From Acidobacteriota bacterium (lineage in GTDB: Bacteria > Acidobacteriota > Blastocatellia > RBC074): DNA of 64,000 nucleotides. The stretch spans positions 219,820 to 283,819 of the forward strand of contig JAFDVI010000012.1 in NCBI GenBank assembly GCA_018269055.1. The letters run 5' to 3'. The translations under genes were made by a program, and so were the position numbers. The notes under the pieces were generated by a model, which saw only the letters and a program-made list of their open reading frames with translations, did not search any database and was not told the DNA's origin. Below, one piece after another: positions 17,361 through 26,617 of the stretch. Numbering within the stretch: position 1 is the stretch's first letter; every line of letters starts with the position of its first letter.

Positions 17361-17484
17361 CGAACGAAGGCGGCAAAGGCCGGACAAATCTCTCAGCGAA
17401 ACGACTGGCAGAGGCCGAGGCAGGGACGAAAATCCGTACCGCTGCATTTGTGATTAGTCGCTGCGGTTTGCTCCGCGGATATTG

Positions 17485-18756
17485 TCAGGCCGTTGCCGCT
17501 CGCGGCTTCAACCGATACAACATCTCTCCGGCTTTCGGCACCAGCAGGATGCCTTCGGCTTCGCGGCCTTTCCATTCTTCAACGTTGATTGAGTCAGGAT
17601 CGAGGTAACCAAGATTCACGCGCTGGCAGCGTTCTTTTGGAATTCGCGTCGCCAGTGTGACTTTGATGCGCGGCGTTTCGATGCCGGTCGCTGGATTAAA
17701 CGTACCCAGTCCTCGCAGGTGCGTGCTGTGGGCGACGACGCCAAGCGGATAATCTTTGAACTTGTCCCATTGTTTGGTGAAGTATTCAAGGACGTGATAA
17801 CCAAGTTCGTCTATGATCTTTCCGTGCGAATAGCTGATTTCGTCAATGTGTGGCGCGTAAATGACGACTTCGCCGCCGTCGGCGATGACTGGTTCCAGTT
17901 TGTACATGCCCTTCGATCCCGTCCAAATGTCGTCGTACAGTTTCGGCATCACCGAAAGCACGCGGCTGTATTGCCGGTCAGACCACACGATGTGCAGCTT
18001 GGATGATAAATCGCTGGCGGCTTCCCAGGCCTCTTCGGGCGAGCCGATGTATAACCCGGCAAGCGATTCGCCTTTCACAACCAAACTGAAGCAAAGCTTC
18101 GGATGGTTGATAAACTGCGCGGCGCGATCAATGACTTTGCGCACGGCGGTGTATTTCTTGCCGATGGTTTCGTAGCTGGTCACCAGCGCGCCCAGCCAAT
18201 GAGAAAAGTTGATGACTTCGCCCGCGCTGATTCCCGGAAAGAAATACTTGTTGCCGCCGGAAAAGCCGACGACTTCGTGCGGAAAGGTCGGGCCGCAAAT
18301 GACGATCTGGTCGTAATCGAAAACCAGTTTGTTCAGCTTTACTTTGACCGGCTCATTGAGCAGTCCGTCACTGATTTGGAAAATTTCTTCTTCTGAAATG
18401 ACGCCCAGTTCGGCAAAGGTTTCCGGCAATTCCCAATGATGATTGAACACTTTGACCCTGGCGTATTTGTCTGCACGCTGTTCCGGGGTTACGCCAAGCC
18501 GGTCGTTGATCGCGTCTTCGCTCATCGGTTGATGCGTGCCGAGCGCAATCAGATAATCCAAGGCAGCGACTTTTTCGCCCAGCAATTCGTGAAAAAGCCG
18601 AAACATTTGGGGAATCGGCGCTGTGCGCGTTCCGTCCGGGATGATGATAATGACCCGTTTGCCATCGAGTTTGGCTTGCGATAACGCCGAAGCGGAAAGC
18701 TCGCGTATTTCTGCGTCGGAAAGAAATTGATCAGTGTAACCTCTGCCAACCAGCAT
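17485..18756 (-). CDS. LarA-like nickel-pincer racemase (DUF2088 family)
   Basis: The 423-residue protein has the DUF2088/LarA signatures: IIPDGTRTAPIPQMF (about 38-52, near the substrate and cofactor site), LGTHQPM, FPHEVVGFSGGNKYFF then PGISAGEVINFSHW (about 160-190) and VVAHSTHLRG. LarA binds a nickel pincer nucleotide and interconverts 2-hydroxy acids; related proteins epimerise sugar acids. The ATG at 18754-18756 has AGGAGAAC upstream and replaces the longer frame that reaches into the neighbouring dehydrogenase. It is the last gene of a minus-strand run of sugar-acid genes. LarB, LarC and LarE, needed for the cofactor, are not in this window. Confidence 0.82.
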   Translation of the reverse strand: MLVGRGYTDQFLSDAEIRELSASALSQAKLDGKRVIIIIPDGTRTAPIPQMFRLFHELLGEKVAALDYLIALGTHQPMSEDAINDRLGVTPEQRADKYARVKVFNHHWELPETFAELGVISEEEIFQISDGLLNEPVKVKLNKLVFDYDQIVICGPTFPHEVVGFSGGNKYFFPGISAGEVINFSHWLGALVTSYETIGKKYTAVRKVIDRAAQFINHPKLCFSLVVKGESLAGLYIGSPEEAWEAASDLSSKLHIVWSDRQYSRVLSVMPKLYDDIWTGSKGMYKLEPVIADGGEVVIYAPHIDEISYSHGKIIDELGYHVLEYFTKQWDKFKDYPLGVVAHSTHLRGLGTFNPATGIETPRIKVTLATRIPKERCQRVNLGYLDPDSINVEEWKGREAEGILLVPKAGEMLYRLKPRAATA

Positions 18757-18839
18757 ATATGTTCTCCTGATTTTTGGTTTAACCCCTTCAGATCGCTTGG
18801 AAATCTCATTGTGACGTTGATTCAACCGGGAAAATACTG

Positions 18840-19670
18840 CTACACGCCGCCGAAAGCCGAAAACCCTCCATCCACGGGAACAACGATGCCGGTGACAAAT
18901 GCCGATGCCGGCGACATCAACCATAGCATTGCTCCGAGCAAATCTTCCGGGTCGCCAAACCGCCCCATCGGAGTGTGCGCGATGATGCTTTTCCCTCGTT
19001 CAGTCAATTCGCCTGTCGGCGGATTAGTCAGCAAGGCGCGGTTTTGTTCCGTAATGAAAAACCCAGGAGCAACGGCATTGACGCGAATGCGTGGTGAGTA
19101 CTGTTGTGCCAGATGCACCGCCAGCCATTGGGTAAAATTGTTGATGCCAGCTTTGGCCGCCGAATAACCAATGACGCGCGTCAAGGGACGAATAGCGCTC
19201 ATGGAAGAAACGTTCAAAATGACGCCTTCGCCCTGTTCCGCCATCTGCCGCCCGAATACCTGGCAAGGCAAAATTGTGCCCAGCATGTTCAGGTCGAACA
19301 CATATCGAAGCGCTTCTTCCGGCAAATTGAAAAACGTCAGGTCAGGCCGCGTCGTCGCCTGTGGATTGTTGCCGCCAGCACCGTTGATTAAACCGTCAAT
19401 CCGTCCAAACTCTTCCAGCACAGTGCTTACAGCTTGGCGCAAAGTTTCCGCTTGCAATACGTCTCCGGAAACGATGATCGCCCGTCCAGAGCCGCTGACT
19501 TCTGACAGCAGCGCTTCGCCCTTTTCAACACTTCTGGCCAAAATCGCCACATTTGCTCCGCAACCGACCAATGCCTTGGCCATCGCTCCGCATAAAATCC
19601 CTGTACCTCCGGTAATCACCACCGACCGACCGGTAAAGTCGTACATTTTCATCAAGTCTGTGATTGTCAT
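18840..19670 (-). CDS. Short-chain dehydrogenase/reductase (mannonate oxidoreductase-like)
   Basis: The 276-residue enzyme has the SDR Rossmann motif TGGTGILCGAMA (about 20-31), the NAG-equivalent NGAGG (about 95-99), the catalytic Ser in NVSSM and the Y-x-x-x-K pair YSAAK (about 170). The sequence VVITGGTGILCGAMAKALVG and its C terminus (VTGIVVPVDGGFSAFGGV) are close to those of bacterial fructuronate/mannonate reductases found with uxuA. It likely oxidises a sugar acid with NAD(P). It lies in a same-strand cluster with a TIM-barrel isomerase, a Gfo/Idh/MocA dehydrogenase and a LarA-like protein; the exact substrate is inferred, not shown. Confidence 0.85.
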   Translation of the reverse strand: MTITDLMKMYDFTGRSVVITGGTGILCGAMAKALVGCGANVAILARSVEKGEALLSEVSGSGRAIIVSGDVLQAETLRQAVSTVLEEFGRIDGLINGAGGNNPQATTRPDLTFFNLPEEALRYVFDLNMLGTILPCQVFGRQMAEQGEGVILNVSSMSAIRPLTRVIGYSAAKAGINNFTQWLAVHLAQQYSPRIRVNAVAPGFFITEQNRALLTNPPTGELTERGKSIIAHTPMGRFGDPEDLLGAMLWLMSPASAFVTGIVVPVDGGFSAFGGV

Positions 19671-19803
19671 GTAGTTTTAGTTCTGCCCACAGTTGAAGTT
19701 GTCTGGCAATGCCAAACTGGTTTGACCAATACTACACGCTGACCTAACAGACTGCACGGTGAATTCTGGCCAAATTCTTGAGTTGAGAAGTTTTTTTTCG
19801 CTC

Positions 19804-20925
19804 TTAGCTGAGTTTGACTGCTGTGCCGATTTTGGCGGATTCGTAAACCGCCGCGACTACGCGCATATCATCTGTTCCGGAAGCAATCGAAACAAACGGT
19901 TCTCTCCTGTCGCGCAATGCTTCCAGAAACATACGGTGTTGGTTAAACGAATTCCGCCAAGCGCCTAGCGGCGGAGCAATCAAGGTGGAAATTTGCTGAG
20001 TCGCGGCTGTGCCAGGCGCAGCCGGTGAAGCTTGCGAACTGTTGCTGGAATACTGGACGACGTGACCGCGGAATTCGCCCGCCAGCGAATCCAGCATCAA
20101 CGTTTGGTTGCTGATGTATTCGCAAGTTCCCAGCGTGCCGTGAACCGATAACTGTTCGCCGGCCGTGTTCCAGGCCATATCCATCGTCGCCAATGCGCCG
20201 TTGGAAAATTCCAGAATCGCACAGGCAATGTCTTCGCCTTCGATGCCGGGACAATGCTGATTTTTGGTCATTGCCATTACTCGGACAACAGTCGAGTTCA
20301 TCATCCACTTGAACAAATGAACATAATGGACAGCCAGTTGGATGAAACAACCTCCACCGGTTTCCGCCAGCGAAGCTCGCCAGTTCGCTTGTCCGCTCAG
20401 CACTTGCCGCGAAACCGCCAAGCCTCCCCGATGCATCAGTCGCGCATAAAGGTGCGCAACATCGCCGAACCAACCGGATTTGATCATCGCTTTCAGGTCG
20501 TGCATCAACGGTTGGTCGAAATAGCTCAAATACAATCCGCTGACGATCCCGCGTTGTTTGGCGCGTTCCGCAGCCTCCGCAATCGCTTCGGCGTCGGCCA
20601 GAGTCGCCGCGACAGGTTTTTGCAACAAGACATGTTTGCCAGCGTCAAACGCGGCTAAAGTTTGTTCGCGGTGAAGATGGTTGGGCGTGTTGATGACGAC
20701 CAAATCAACATCCGGCTTCAGAGCATCAGCAAATTCTGTCGCCGCTCGCGGTTTTGGCTTGCCGAATGAGTTGTCGGCCAGTTTTGTCGCCGCCAGTTCC
20801 GCACGTTCGGCACTGACGTCAACGCAACTGGCCATTTCGACAAAATCCAAATCGCGATAAACGCTCAGGTATTGGTCTGCAATGCCTCCGCAGCCGACGA
20901 AAGCAGTTCGAATCTTCTTCATCAT
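19804..20925 (-). CDS. Gfo/Idh/MocA family oxidoreductase
   Basis: The N-terminal Rossmann motif VGCGGIADQYLSVY and the sugar-binding domain signature KHVLLQKPVAATLADAEA (EKPxA-type, with Q before K) identify this roughly 373-residue protein as an NAD(P)-dependent sugar dehydrogenase of the Gfo/Idh/MocA family. The H-Y motif lies in FIQLAVHYVHLFKWM. Family members oxidise a hydroxyl of sugars, inositol or sugar derivatives. The ATG at 20923-20925 is used; a TTG nine bases earlier overlaps the TGA of the upstream isomerase gene (TTGA) and could equally serve with translational coupling. It works with the adjacent isomerase and SDR in a sugar-acid pathway. Confidence 0.88.
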   Translation of the reverse strand: MMKKIRTAFVGCGGIADQYLSVYRDLDFVEMASCVDVSAERAELAATKLADNSFGKPKPRAATEFADALKPDVDLVVINTPNHLHREQTLAAFDAGKHVLLQKPVAATLADAEAIAEAAERAKQRGIVSGLYLSYFDQPLMHDLKAMIKSGWFGDVAHLYARLMHRGGLAVSRQVLSGQANWRASLAETGGGCFIQLAVHYVHLFKWMMNSTVVRVMAMTKNQHCPGIEGEDIACAILEFSNGALATMDMAWNTAGEQLSVHGTLGTCEYISNQTLMLDSLAGEFRGHVVQYSSNSSQASPAAPGTAATQQISTLIAPPLGAWRNSFNQHRMFLEALRDRREPFVSIASGTDDMRVVAAVYESAKIGTAVKLS

Positions 20926-20930
20926 ACTCT

Positions 20931-21752
20931 TCAACCCGCCTCTACAAGTTCGCGGAATCGCTTCCCGAACCGATTAGCCATCCACAAACACACCTCCCAC
21001 AAATCCGTCACCGGCTGGCGCGTGTGCGGTAACGTCGGCATGTAATTCGGCGGGCCGAATTCCGGGTTGAAGGTGAAGTATTCGGCTCCGGCGTTCATTC
21101 GCGTGCGAATGATTTCCTCCCACCATGCAAAATGCGCGGCAACCTGCGCAGCCCATTCCGGCGCGCGCGGATCGTTCACTTGCGGCCCTTCTTCGTGGCC
21201 GATGCGTCCATGCAAATGCCTGGCGCGGGATATGCAAAGAGCCATATCTTCGCGCTGATCTTCCAACAGGCTTTCGCAAACGTTGGCGAAATGGCTGAAA
21301 TCTGCGTTGATGTACAATTCCGGAAATTCGCGCAACAACCGAGCCGTTGCCGACGGCGTAAACATTGGCCGCCCGCGATGTGTTTCGTGATTAACCGGCA
21401 AGCCAATTCGCCGTTCGATTTCCAAAGCTTCGGCGAAAAATTCTTTCTGCAATTCAAACGGCCACCAATCTTTTCCGCCGTGCACGGTGATTTGCAGCGG
21501 CTCCAACCTGCGCGCAATTTCGATCTTCACGCGAAATGAAGTGAAGTGATCTTGCGGAGTCGCGCCATCCGTAATCACCATCGCCACGAATTCCAGATTA
21601 CGTTCGCGCAGCAAACTGACAAATTCCGGCAATTGATCTTCAGCGGGCACTTGCGCTTCGACCGCGACGTATCCTGATTCGGCGATGCGGCGGATTTTTT
21701 CCGACAGAGCGCCGTCCATTCCCCACAGACTTTTGACGAGTTTGAGCCTCAT
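20931..21752 (-). CDS. Sugar isomerase/epimerase-like TIM-barrel protein
   Basis: This 273-residue protein has the xylose-isomerase-like (AP endonuclease 2) TIM-barrel metal ligands in order: Glu in NHETHRGRPMF, Asp in INADFSHF, His in RHLHGRIGHEEGPQV and Glu in NPEFGPPNY. The family isomerises or epimerises sugars, keto-sugars or inosose with a divalent metal in the cytoplasm. The gene is translationally linked to its neighbours: upstream stop TAA abuts its ATG, and its own stop overlaps the Gfo/Idh/MocA gene. That context argues for a common carbohydrate substrate; which one cannot be read from sequence. Confidence 0.85.
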   Translation of the reverse strand: MRLKLVKSLWGMDGALSEKIRRIAESGYVAVEAQVPAEDQLPEFVSLLRERNLEFVAMVITDGATPQDHFTSFRVKIEIARRLEPLQITVHGGKDWWPFELQKEFFAEALEIERRIGLPVNHETHRGRPMFTPSATARLLREFPELYINADFSHFANVCESLLEDQREDMALCISRARHLHGRIGHEEGPQVNDPRAPEWAAQVAAHFAWWEEIIRTRMNAGAEYFTFNPEFGPPNYMPTLPHTRQPVTDLWEVCLWMANRFGKRFRELVEAG

Positions 21753-22196
21753 TTATACCTTTTCAGTTGATTCAGCGTTTCCCCAGGCCAGCGCAAACAT
21801 CAGGCTGACAGAAGAACAAATGACGATTGGCTGGATGACCCGATGCAGCGCCAGAAACACTCCCAGCGCAATCAGCCAGAAAATCAGATTGAAACGCGCA
21901 GCTCGCTTCATAAATTCCGGCGGCAGTTCCCCGCCCAGCAACAACAGATTGATTAATCCGGCAAAAAGGAAAAATAAGGAAAACGAAAGGCTAAACATCT
22001 GCAACAGCGTCCACATTGTCGCGTGCAAAAAACTGTCAGCGACATACGCTTGCATGGCGTTGGCAACGGATTGGCGGTCGGCGGGAAACCAGCTTCGATC
22101 CACGTAAAACCGATAATGCCCAACTGCGTGCCCAAAGCCGGATACCAGCAACAAATACGACGCAATGCGATAAAATAGCCGGAAGTGTTTATTCAT
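21753..22196 (-). CDS. Small integral membrane protein
   Basis: The 147-residue protein MNKHFRLFYRIASYLLL... has four predicted membrane helices: near 5-25 (with a conserved GHAVGHY loop), 60-90, 100-120 and 120-140. I do not recognise the family by name. Start ATG 22194-22196 is chosen since AAGGCG lies upstream and the longer frame would add a hydrophilic stretch with no SD. It ends TAA directly abutting the ATG of the sugar isomerase gene, so it is part of that operon; a transport role is possible but not shown. Confidence 0.55.
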   Translation of the reverse strand: MNKHFRLFYRIASYLLLVSGFGHAVGHYRFYVDRSWFPADRQSVANAMQAYVADSFLHATMWTLLQMFSLSFSLFFLFAGLINLLLLGGELPPEFMKRAARFNLIFWLIALGVFLALHRVIQPIVICSSVSLMFALAWGNAESTEKV

Positions 22197-22300
22197 ACAG
22201 ACGCCTTGATTGTTGATAACGCAGGTCTTGAGCCTCGCCACTCCAAATCGCGATGCGCTTCGTGATTGATCATCAATTGCATTCAAGAAAATGTTTTGTT

Positions 22301-22363
22301 TTGAGTACCGTCTTCAGGCGGCTTTTTCCAATGCCAAATCAGCCGCCTGAAGGCGGTACTCAG
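22301..22363. repeat. Long REP-like hairpin
   Basis: TTGAGTACCGTCTTCAGG... (22301-22323) pairs with AGCCGCCTGAAGGCGGTACT... (22341-22363) with 21 of 23 bases complementary and a 17-base loop. The arm itself contains the short palindrome GCCTTCAGGC. No T-run follows on either strand, so it resembles a dispersed REP-like element rather than an ordinary terminator. Confidence 0.7.
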
Positions 22364-22442
22364 AACATCTTTATCTTAAAATCTATAGCCGATTCGCCTT
22401 TCGATTTCCTGTGCTACGGGAAAGACTCTTTCTGTGATTCAA

Positions 22443-24659
22443 TCAGAGATTCCGCTTCCAAAAATCCAGCATCGTTCGGTAGAGGTGAATTGTAGCGTCG
22501 CGGTCACCAATGTCGTGCTTGCGCATTGGGTAATACATCATATCGAAGAGCTTGCCGGCTTTGATGAGCGCGTCAATAAACGCCTGCGTGTTTTGCGGAT
22601 GAACGTTGTCGTCGTAGGTGCCGTGAACAAGCAACAGCCGTCCGTGCAAGTCGCCTGCGCGTTTCATGAGCGAAGTTCGGGCGTACCCTTCCGGGTTTTC
22701 CTGCGGCGTTTGCAGAAATGCTTCTGACCACTTTGTGTCATAAAAAAGCCAGTCGGTGACGGGCGCGACGGAGATTCCGGCTTTGAACTCCGTGGAGCGC
22801 GTCAACAGGTTGAGCGTCGTCCATCCACCGTGGCTCCAGCCCCAAACACCTACGCGCTCAGCGTCCACCCAGGGCTGGGCTTTCAACCATCGCGTTGCAT
22901 CCAGAAAATCCGCCGTTTCCTGATCACCGAGTTTTCCCACCACGGCATTTTCAAGGCTCTTTCTGATTCCTGTCGCCGCGCGGTTATCCACTTTGACCAC
23001 GATGTAACCTTCCGCCAGCAGAAGCTGGTTGAACAGATTTCCCTGCCAGGCATTGACCACTGACTGTGAAGATGTGCCGCCGTACAAGTTGAGAATCACG
23101 GGGTGCTTGCGGTCAGGACGGAAATTTTTCGGCTTCAGTATCGTCGCTGGCATGGGAAATCCGTCAGCGGCAGGAATCGTAATCAATTCTGGGTATTGAA
23201 TGTCGAAAGGCGCCAGCAATTCCATTCGCGGAGCCGCGATTGTTGATTGGCGCGAGCCGTCGGCGCGATACAGCGTCAGCGCGGGCAGCGTCCGCACATC
23301 CGAAAAACTGTCGAGGTAGAACTGCGCATTCGGCGCCATTGAAATCCGGTGTGCGCCCGGTTCCACCGAAAGCCGCTTCATCTCCGATCCATCGAAGTTG
23401 ATGCGGTACAGATGCCTCTCAATTGGCGAATGCTCCAATGCCGTGAAGTAGACAGTGCTGTTCGCCTCGTCAATTCCGGCCACGGCCTGTTTGAGCCAGA
23501 AAACACCGCCTGACGACACCATCGCCCACGACCCGCGCGTGATTTGATTCACCAACCGCCCATCCATCGTGTAGCGATACAGATGGTAATAATCATCACG
23601 CTCCGACGCCCACAGGAACTGTTTGCCGTCCGCCAGGAAATACAGGTCGTCGTGAATGTTGACGAAGCCGGGATCGGTTTCGGTCAGAATCCTTGTGGTC
23701 GCGCCTGTTTGGCGATCCGCGAAGTACAAGCCCAGTTCGCGCTGATTGCGCGTCATCGTTTGCACGCTGACGCGACGGCTGTCCGGCAGCCATTTCACAC
23801 GCAGGATCGTATCGTAGGGTTTGTCCGCGATTCGCACCCAGGTCGTGGCGTTTCGACCGATTTCCGCAATGCCGACGCGGACTTGCGGATTGGGCATTCC
23901 GGCCTTTGCGTATCGCTGTTTGATCAAGCGGGGAGTGACTGGCTGGAAATCAACAAAATAGCTCACGGGCACAGTGGATTCGTCCGTTTGCAGGTACGCC
24001 AGCGCTCTCGAATCCGGCGACCACCAATATCCGATGTCACGTCGCCCGAAAACTTCTTCCCAGTAAAGCCAGGACAAAGTGCCATTCAGCGTCGTTTCCG
24101 AACCATCGCGCGTGATGCGGGTTTCGGCGTATGTGGCAACATCTACAACGTAAAGATCGTTCGCGCGGACAAAGGCTACGTGCCGGCCGTCGGGCGAAAA
24201 CCCAGGCGACTTTTCCTCGGCATCGGTTTTGGTCAGTCGCGAAAACCGTGCAGCCGCAAGGTCGAGCGCAAAGATGTCACCTTTGAACAGGTAGAGCGCT
24301 TGCCGTCCTGTGGAATCGAACGCAATTGGCCATGGGAGCGCTTGCTGAATCTCCAACTCCGGCAACAGCGTTTTGAGATTGGTAATTGCAGCGGGCATGT
24401 CTAACGCCGCTCGGCGGGTCCCCGTCGAAGGATCCAGCACCTCGAAAGTTCGCTGCGATGGCGGCTGCCTGCTGTCGTAAAGCATCAGTTTGCCGTCCGA
24501 CAACCAGACGTACGACGGCAGACTGGCAACGCGACGGCCCTCGTCGCCGAAGATCCATTCAGCCGTCAAAGATGTTTTCCCTGGTGTTTGGGCTTTGACA
24601 CCCGCCGCGGAAAAAATTGCTACGAAAGCAACGGCAAGGCAAAAGATTCTGGCAAGCAT
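22443..24659 (-). CDS. Dipeptidyl peptidase IV family serine peptidase (S9B)
   Basis: The 738-residue protein has a signal peptide (about 1-23) and then the DPP-IV beta-propeller (about 40-480, with DLYVVDVATYAETRI, GYWWSPDSRALAYLQ). The C-terminal alpha/beta-hydrolase domain holds the catalytic triad Ser609 (GWSHGGW), Asp684 (HGTYDDNVHP) and His715 (RKHDI). DPP-IV enzymes remove N-terminal X-Pro or X-Ala dipeptides. Secretion to the periplasm or outside is implied by the signal. There is no clear operon; a hairpin repeat lies just downstream. Size and triad spacing agree with the family, so the call is secure; exact specificity is unknown. Confidence 0.93.
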   Translation of the reverse strand: MLARIFCLAVAFVAIFSAAGVKAQTPGKTSLTAEWIFGDEGRRVASLPSYVWLSDGKLMLYDSRQPPSQRTFEVLDPSTGTRRAALDMPAAITNLKTLLPELEIQQALPWPIAFDSTGRQALYLFKGDIFALDLAAARFSRLTKTDAEEKSPGFSPDGRHVAFVRANDLYVVDVATYAETRITRDGSETTLNGTLSWLYWEEVFGRRDIGYWWSPDSRALAYLQTDESTVPVSYFVDFQPVTPRLIKQRYAKAGMPNPQVRVGIAEIGRNATTWVRIADKPYDTILRVKWLPDSRRVSVQTMTRNQRELGLYFADRQTGATTRILTETDPGFVNIHDDLYFLADGKQFLWASERDDYYHLYRYTMDGRLVNQITRGSWAMVSSGGVFWLKQAVAGIDEANSTVYFTALEHSPIERHLYRINFDGSEMKRLSVEPGAHRISMAPNAQFYLDSFSDVRTLPALTLYRADGSRQSTIAAPRMELLAPFDIQYPELITIPAADGFPMPATILKPKNFRPDRKHPVILNLYGGTSSQSVVNAWQGNLFNQLLLAEGYIVVKVDNRAATGIRKSLENAVVGKLGDQETADFLDATRWLKAQPWVDAERVGVWGWSHGGWTTLNLLTRSTEFKAGISVAPVTDWLFYDTKWSEAFLQTPQENPEGYARTSLMKRAGDLHGRLLLVHGTYDDNVHPQNTQAFIDALIKAGKLFDMMYYPMRKHDIGDRDATIHLYRTMLDFWKRNL

Positions 24660-24708
24660 GCTTTACGCTCCTTTGTCGGACTGCAACCACATCGGGCAAC
24701 GTTGGTAC

Positions 24709-25569
24709 TCAGCAAGCAACGTTATTGGCTTCGCCGCCCCAGATGGCGACGCGCTCTTCGGCAGTGATTTTCTGTGCGCCGATGGCGTGGTAGTGGAACT
24801 GCAATGCCCGGCGACGCGAAGCGGTGAAGTTGCTCGGCGTGCCGTGCGGAATGTAGCTGTCAAAAATCAGGCAGCCGCCCGGTTCCAACGGCACGGCAAC
24901 GCGTTGTTCCTGCAACCCTTCCATTTCGGAATCGCATATTTGCAAGTCGCGAATCTGAAAGTGCCAATACTTTCGCCCGCGATGCCGCCCAGGCATCACG
25001 CGCATGCAACCGTTTTCGATTCCCGCCGGGTCAAGCGCCATCCAGACGCCGACGACGCGTGTTTCCGGCGTCAATTCAAAATACGCGTGATCCTGGTGCC
25101 AGGGTTTTTCGCGGCCATTGGGCGGTTTGATTAACGCCATGTCCTGAAACATCGTCGCTTCCGCGCCAAGCAAACGACTGACGACGGACAACAACTTCGG
25201 ATGATCCGCGATGGCCTTGGTGCGCGGTTCGTAATCCACAAAATATAGCAACCTCCGCACGGAATCCATGCGTTCTTCAAAACTCAAAGCGTCCAGCCGG
25301 TCACGAACTTCGGGGGTGAATTGAATGTTTTGGAATGCTGGAACTCGCCCGGCGACCAATTCTGCCAATCCATCAAGCCCCGATTGAACTTCGCCCGGTG
25401 TAAACGCATTGCGAACGGCGATGAAGCCTTGTTGGTGGTAGCGCGCGATGTCGGCTTCGGTGATGGAATCCAACCCGTCAATCGTTTCGGCGATTGAGGC
25501 GTAATCATATAGGTCAGCCGCATGTGGTTTGACCTTAGTGTCAAAACTGATTTGATTGGGAACGGGCAT
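24709..25569 (-). CDS. Phytanoyl-CoA dioxygenase family protein
   Basis: The 286-residue protein has the Fe(II)/2-oxoglutarate dioxygenase motif: His and Asp in WHQDHAYF (about 148-155), distal His in YIPHGTPSN (about 237-245) and the 2-oxoglutarate-binding Arg in FTASRRRALQFHY. These enzymes hydroxylate lipids or small metabolites. It is monocistronic or lies in a loose minus-strand set with the DPP-IV gene (50 bases) and a small membrane protein. The substrate cannot be predicted. Family length (about 280) fits. Confidence 0.9.
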   Translation of the reverse strand: MPVPNQISFDTKVKPHAADLYDYASIAETIDGLDSITEADIARYHQQGFIAVRNAFTPGEVQSGLDGLAELVAGRVPAFQNIQFTPEVRDRLDALSFEERMDSVRRLLYFVDYEPRTKAIADHPKLLSVVSRLLGAEATMFQDMALIKPPNGREKPWHQDHAYFELTPETRVVGVWMALDPAGIENGCMRVMPGRHRGRKYWHFQIRDLQICDSEMEGLQEQRVAVPLEPGGCLIFDSYIPHGTPSNFTASRRRALQFHYHAIGAQKITAEERVAIWGGEANNVAC

Positions 25570-25587
25570 AGGTTTTAAGAATGGTTT

Positions 25588-25800
25588 TTAATTGCCACGG
25601 CGGCTTAGCAGGTAAAAGAGAGTCACAGCAAACGACAGCAATGCTGCGATGGGCCCAAACACGAAAAACGATGTCATCGCAGCTTCCACGGATTTGTCGT
25701 GCGTGTTGGAGGAAAGCAGATTGACCAGCACCATTCCAACCACAACTCCGGCAACGTAGCCAATGACGCCCGCACCCGCTGAAAACAACGCAATTCTCAC
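25588..25800 (-). CDS. Small two-helix membrane protein
   Basis: The 70-residue protein has two hydrophobic segments (about 4-28, rich in Gly/Val, and 47-66) and a short basic tail (LSRRGN). The GTG start at 25798-25800 has GGAGG nine bases upstream. No family is recognised; it is short but has a good SD and a codon bias like its neighbours. It lies between the phytanoyl-CoA dioxygenase and LolA-like genes on the same strand. Confidence 0.6.
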   Translation of the reverse strand: MRIALFSAGAGVIGYVAGVVVGMVLVNLLSSNTHDKSVEAAMTSFFVFGPIAALLSFAVTLFYLLSRRGN

Positions 25801-25821
25801 AATGCGTTCCTCCGCTTCGGA

Positions 25822-26598
25822 CTAAAACATATCCGGTTTTTCCAACGACTGTTGGGTAAACAAATCTTCTTTCAAGCCAGTGTTGAACTTGATTTCGTCC
25901 ACCAGCAAAACCGTTTTGGTTCCTTCGGTCGGAGAACTCATTTCGATCCGCTTGGCCACCCAGATGTTGGAGATTTTGACCAGATCACTGGCCTTCAGTA
26001 TTCGCAACCGCTGGCCATTTCTGTCATACATTTCAACCAGCACGGAATACGGCACGTCCATCGGCACCCAGATGTAAACATACGCGTATTGAGATTTGTC
26101 GGGCGAAACCGGATGGGCTTCGATCTTGTACGTTTTGCGGCCGTCAATCACTTCGCCTTCACTGAGCATCTTGTACGTGAAATCGTCAATCACGCGCTCG
26201 GCCATGTCTTCGTTGGTGAAATCCGTGCCGATGAATCGCTGGCGACGTTCCTGTGCGGCAATGCGGCGAACGCGTTGAATCGCCGGCGTGTAGAGCCACT
26301 GGCGATCAGCCACGCCGCCTTCGTTGAGCGAAAGCAGCCCGACGCCGCGAACTTCCGCCGGATCAGTAAAACGGACCAAGGTTTTGCTGTTTCCCAACCC
26401 ACCGAGTTTTCGCATCGTGAATTTTTTGCTGCGGACGGTTCCTTTCTTATCGTAAACCTCCATGCGCGCGCGCCAGGTCGTATCGCGACTGGTATCCTGT
26501 TTGTAAACGTTTTCCATGATCTTGCGCGCGTCCTGTGCATTGGCTGAAACCAGCAAAGCAAGGACCGAAAAAGCAATCAACGAAAATCTTCTGATCAT
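25822..26598 (-). CDS. LolA-like outer-membrane lipoprotein-sorting protein
   Basis: The 258-residue protein has a signal peptide (ending SANAQ at about 22) and the LolA/DUF4292-like fold of PF17131: WRARMEVYDKKGTVRSKKF, TLVRFTDPAEVRGVGLLSL, RQWLYTPAIQRVRRIAAQE and YVYIWVPMDVPYSVLVEMYD. In Gram-negative bacteria such proteins carry hydrophobic molecules across the periplasm. There is no LolB or RND exporter next to it; the LolCDE-like exporter at 32912-36171 is some 6 kb away on the same strand. Function is inferred from the fold only. Confidence 0.8.
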   Translation of the reverse strand: MIRRFSLIAFSVLALLVSANAQDARKIMENVYKQDTSRDTTWRARMEVYDKKGTVRSKKFTMRKLGGLGNSKTLVRFTDPAEVRGVGLLSLNEGGVADRQWLYTPAIQRVRRIAAQERRQRFIGTDFTNEDMAERVIDDFTYKMLSEGEVIDGRKTYKIEAHPVSPDKSQYAYVYIWVPMDVPYSVLVEMYDRNGQRLRILKASDLVKISNIWVAKRIEMSSPTEGTKTVLLVDEIKFNTGLKEDLFTQQSLEKPDMF

Positions 26599-26617
26599 TC
26601 TTCCTGTACCTGTAAGT

